Source of the DNA: Prevotellaceae bacterium
GTDB taxonomy: Bacteria > Bacteroidota > Bacteroidia > Bacteroidales > UBA932
Assembly (NCBI GenBank): GCA_031258195.1
Contig: JAIRNF010000018.1
Location: 1 to 64,000 of the forward strand
DNA length: 64,000 nucleotides
Direction of reading: 5' to 3'
Program-made: the position numbers and the translations under genes
The notes under the pieces: model-generated
Seen by the model: only the letters and a program-made list of their open reading frames with translations
Database searches by the model: none
Told to the model about the DNA's origin: nothing
Part shown: positions 61,831 through 64,000 of the stretch, piece by piece
How positions within the stretch are numbered: position 1 is the first letter of the stretch
How the letters are laid out: each line of letters starts with the position of its first letter

Positions 61831-63495
61831 CTATATCTTTTCGTTAGGATGCTCTTCATTAAAATTCTTTCTATAATCTCTTTCCATCTTTTTCATTTCT
61901 CTTGAAAGGTAAAGAATACCGAATAAGTTAGGTAGCGTCATCAACGCAACGGTTATACCGGAAAAGTTCCAGATAATTGTAGTGTCTGTAAATGATGCTA
62001 CAAAGAAAGTAATACAGAAAAATATACGGAACGGCATTACCCATTTATTCCCCGCCAGATAGGTTACAGCCCTATCACCATAGTACGACCATGCAATAGC
62101 AGTAGAGAACGCGAATAAAAGTAAGCCAAAGGTTACGATATACTTACCCCAATCGCCAAAGAAGCTACGGGTAAATGCAATAGTGCTTAACGGTGCGCTA
62201 TGCAATAACGATTCTCCTGTTATCCTTACGCTTGTATTAACTTTGCCCTGCCGTACAGCGATATGACCATTATATAGCTCATTATCTACCCAAAATTGTA
62301 CATTTTCTGCTAACGATCTGTTATGCAAAATTGAAACATCCGCACCAGGTTTTCCATCGATAATTTCCAGTTCTCCGGTAAACAAAGGAAGCGTATTTGT
62401 TCCGCTAACATGTTCGCCCAACATCTGAATGTGCTTTTCGTTATTTCCATCGTATAGCTGCTCTAGCACCTGCATATCGGTAAGCTGAAAAACGTTGTCG
62501 TACTTCTCGTTCCATACACCCGAAGATAGTAATGCAACACCTGTAAGAAAGCAAATAATTATAGTATCGATAAACGGTTCGAGAATAGAAACCATTCCTT
62601 CTGATACAGGCTCTTTAGTACGTGCAGCAGCGTGTGCAATCGGCGAAGAACCCTGCCCTGCTTCGTTAGAGAAAAGTCCTCTATTGACACCTCTATTCAG
62701 CGCAAATGCAACGGTTGCTCCAAGGAAGCCACCTGTAGCCGCTGTACCGGAAAATACATTAGTAAAGATTGATGCTACGGCAGGTAAAAAATTATCATAG
62801 TTATATAGAATAACACAAAGCACCCCAATAAAATAAACAACTGCCATAAACGGGACCAATAGCGATGTTACTTTTGCTATACGCTTAATTCCTCCAACAA
62901 TAATAAGGGCTAATAGTATCGACAGCACAAGTCCTGTAATCATATGATCTAAACCAAACGTTTGGTGCATAGAGTTGGCAATACTATTTACCTGCGGAAG
63001 GCTACCCGTACCGAAGGCTGAGAAAATGGTTGCAACAGCAAAGAAAGCAGCCAGCCATGGCATCTTTAATCGGTTCTTCATGTAGTACATTGGTCCTCCG
63101 GAAACTGTACCATCTGACGTGAACTCTCTATATTTATGGGATAAGCTAACTTCTACAAACTTTGTAGTCATACCGAAAAACGCTGTAACCATCATCCAAA
63201 AAAGCGCCGATGGACCGCCTAAATGAATAGCTAATGCTACCCCAGCAATATTCCCGGTGCCAACCGTACCGGATAAAGCTGTTGCTAGCGACTGAAAGTG
63301 CGAAGTGTCACCTCTATCGCCCTTTTTATCGTACTTTCCCATCATGACGCGACCGGCATGACGGAAATATCGGATTTGAGGAAAACGAAGGTAAATTGTG
63401 AAGAAAAGACCAGTACCCACAAGCGCAAATACAAACCACTGAGAACTACCGATAAACGAATCGATGTAACGTAAAAAATCGTTGAATGCTTCCAT
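61831..63495 (-). CDS. Sodium:alanine symporter (AGCS family) with a loop insert
   Basis: AGCS proteins take up alanine or glycine with Na+. The 554-residue protein has the signature [15 protein letters not shown], the [10 protein letters not shown] block and [17 protein letters not shown]. Compared with the usual length of about 450 it carries an extra soluble stretch of about 110 residues (about 335-445, from [15 protein letters not shown] to [12 protein letters not shown]) between transmembrane helices 8 and 9. Some Bacteroidota homologues share such an insert. All other helices look normal. ATG 63495 is the only sensible start. Confidence 0.93.
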   Translation of the reverse strand: MEAFNDFLRYIDSFIGSSQWFVFALVGTGLFFTIYLRFPQIRYFRHAGRVMMGKYDKKGDRGDTSHFQSLATALSGTVGTGNIAGVALAIHLGGPSALFWMMVTAFFGMTTKFVEVSLSHKYREFTSDGTVSGGPMYYMKNRLKMPWLAAFFAVATIFSAFGTGSLPQVNSIANSMHQTFGLDHMITGLVLSILLALIIVGGIKRIAKVTSLLVPFMAVVYFIGVLCVILYNYDNFLPAVASIFTNVFSGTAATGGFLGATVAFALNRGVNRGLFSNEAGQGSSPIAHAAARTKEPVSEGMVSILEPFIDTIIICFLTGVALLSSGVWNEKYDNVFQLTDMQVLEQLYDGNNEKHIQMLGEHVSGTNTLPLFTGELEIIDGKPGADVSILHNRSLAENVQFWVDNELYNGHIAVRQGKVNTSVRITGESLLHSAPLSTIAFTRSFFGDWGKYIVTFGLLLFAFSTAIAWSYYGDRAVTYLAGNKWVMPFRIFFCITFFVASFTDTTIIWNFSGITVALMTLPNLFGILYLSREMKKMERDYRKNFNEEHPNEKI

Positions 63496-63590
63496 AGCTG
63501 AAGGTTAAGTTTTAGGTTTGGTAGGCAAGATACATTTTTTAGCCGTTAGTAGTATAAGAGAAGTGCGTTTTTTACGATAAATAATTATGC

Positions 63591-63619
63591 CGTCATTCCT
63601 CGCTACGCTCGGAATGACG
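63591..63619. repeat. Interspersed hairpin repeat, copy 8 (short form)
   Basis: CGTCATTCC (63591-63599) and GGAATGACG (63611-63619) flank CTCGCTACGCTCG-like sequence typical of the family. It lies between the symporter start and the histidine kinase end. Confidence 0.85.
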
Positions 63620-63645
63620 CGTGTCTATAAATCGGGCTTAATTGG

Positions 63646-64000
63646 CTATTCTGCTAAAGGAATTGTAACGGTAAATATTGCTCCGCCTTTTACAGCCGAT
63701 TTAAAGCCAATAGTTCCTCCAATATTTTCTATAATATTCCTTGATATAGCAAGACCTAAACCTGTACCTCCCGATTTCGTAGTAAAGTTAGGCTGGAAAA
63801 GATATTGTTGCTTTTCCGGACTAATACCCGGTCCGTTGTCTTCTATTCTAACAATGCAAGTTTTATCGGTTTTTGTTACTTCTATATCAACAATACCCTG
63901 CTTATCGCCAATAGCCTGAATGGCGTTTTTTATAAGGTTTGTAAATACGCGCTGTAGCTGCTCTCGATAACCCATTACAATAATATCGCTATCGCTAATG
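63646..64000 (-). CDS. Sensor histidine kinase, C-terminal ATPase domain (partial)
   Basis: The frame is open to the window edge. It contains the HATPase_c fold with the N box (LQRVFTNLIKNAIQAIGD), the G1 box IEDNGPGISPE and the G2 box GGTGLGLAISRNIIEN, closing with GGAIFTVTIPLAE. The phosphoacceptor histidine lies outside the window. The closing G3-like part is normal, so the 3' end is intact. It would phosphorylate a response regulator; the orphan regulator at 18.5 kb is not close enough to claim as partner. Confidence 0.95.
   Translation of the reverse strand, partial: ISDSDIIVMGYREQLQRVFTNLIKNAIQAIGDKQGIVDIEVTKTDKTCIVRIEDNGPGISPEKQQYLFQPNFTTKSGGTGLGLAISRNIIENIGGTIGFKSAVKGGAIFTVTIPLAE

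Overview
The window reads as a chromosomal segment of a member of the Bacteroidales (Bacteroidota). Evidence: the -7 promoter element typical of the phylum (TAnnTTTG) lies upstream of many genes; there is an Mpi-type serine invertase, a pair of TPR and outer-membrane barrel genes, a short IorA/IorB pair and the rpmB-rpmG-DUF4295 ribosomal cluster. The base composition looks AT-rich by eye. A Dysgonomonadaceae-like relative is plausible but cannot be fixed from sequence alone.

Region 1-16.7 kb is a mosaic defence and mobility island abutting the 3' end of mnmE (trmE). From left to right it holds: a fragment of an Eco57I-like type IIG restriction-modification gene; an Mpi-like DNA invertase; a DUF262/HNH (GmrSD-like) protein cut short by one in-frame TAA; a small exported protein; a frameshifted NERD-domain gene; a Fic protein; a 1434-residue chimera of a methyltransferase half without its catalytic NPPY motif and a SNF2 helicase; an unrecognised 192-residue protein divergent from it; a complete qatABCD anti-phage operon (minus strand, order qatA-qatB-qatC-qatD); a small mobilization-associated membrane protein; and a relaxase gene that has lost its 5' part. 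The relaxase stump next to mnmE marks the island edge.

Region 16.7-34.5 kb is mostly housekeeping: mnmE, an orphan OmpR-type response regulator, a decayed Kelch-repeat gene, clpC, gyrA, a TPR protein, a small relic patch (AbiEii-type toxin remnant, a short SSB and another gene scrap), cinA, a pyrD operon with two half-size chromate transporters, a Cro/CI-type regulator with an inverted-repeat operator candidate, and the RNase P RNA gene with its promoter and terminator.

Region 34.5-64 kb concentrates on amino-acid and peptide use: iorAB, a C26 glutamine amidotransferase-like hydrolase, an exported M28 peptidase, two tandem dicarboxylate/amino-acid symporters, a serine hydrolase, a Tat-exported D-aminoacylase, thiol peroxidase and an Asp/Glu racemase, a set that suggests uptake and salvage of D-acidic amino acids or peptides. 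It then has zinc-ribbon membrane proteins, rimO, the rpmB-rpmG-DUF4295 operon, a second serine hydrolase, a TPR/outer-membrane barrel pair, a TlpA-like lipoprotein, a Dph6-like ATPase, an alanine/sodium symporter and the end of a sensor histidine kinase. About nine copies of an interspersed hairpin repeat (arms beginning GTCATTTCGA) sit between genes from 34.5 to 63.6 kb; none was seen in the first 34.5 kb.

The best candidates for something undescribed are the methyltransferase-half/SNF2 helicase chimera with its divergent partner at 5.2-10.3 kb. The qatABCD operon beside it is a known type of defence system.
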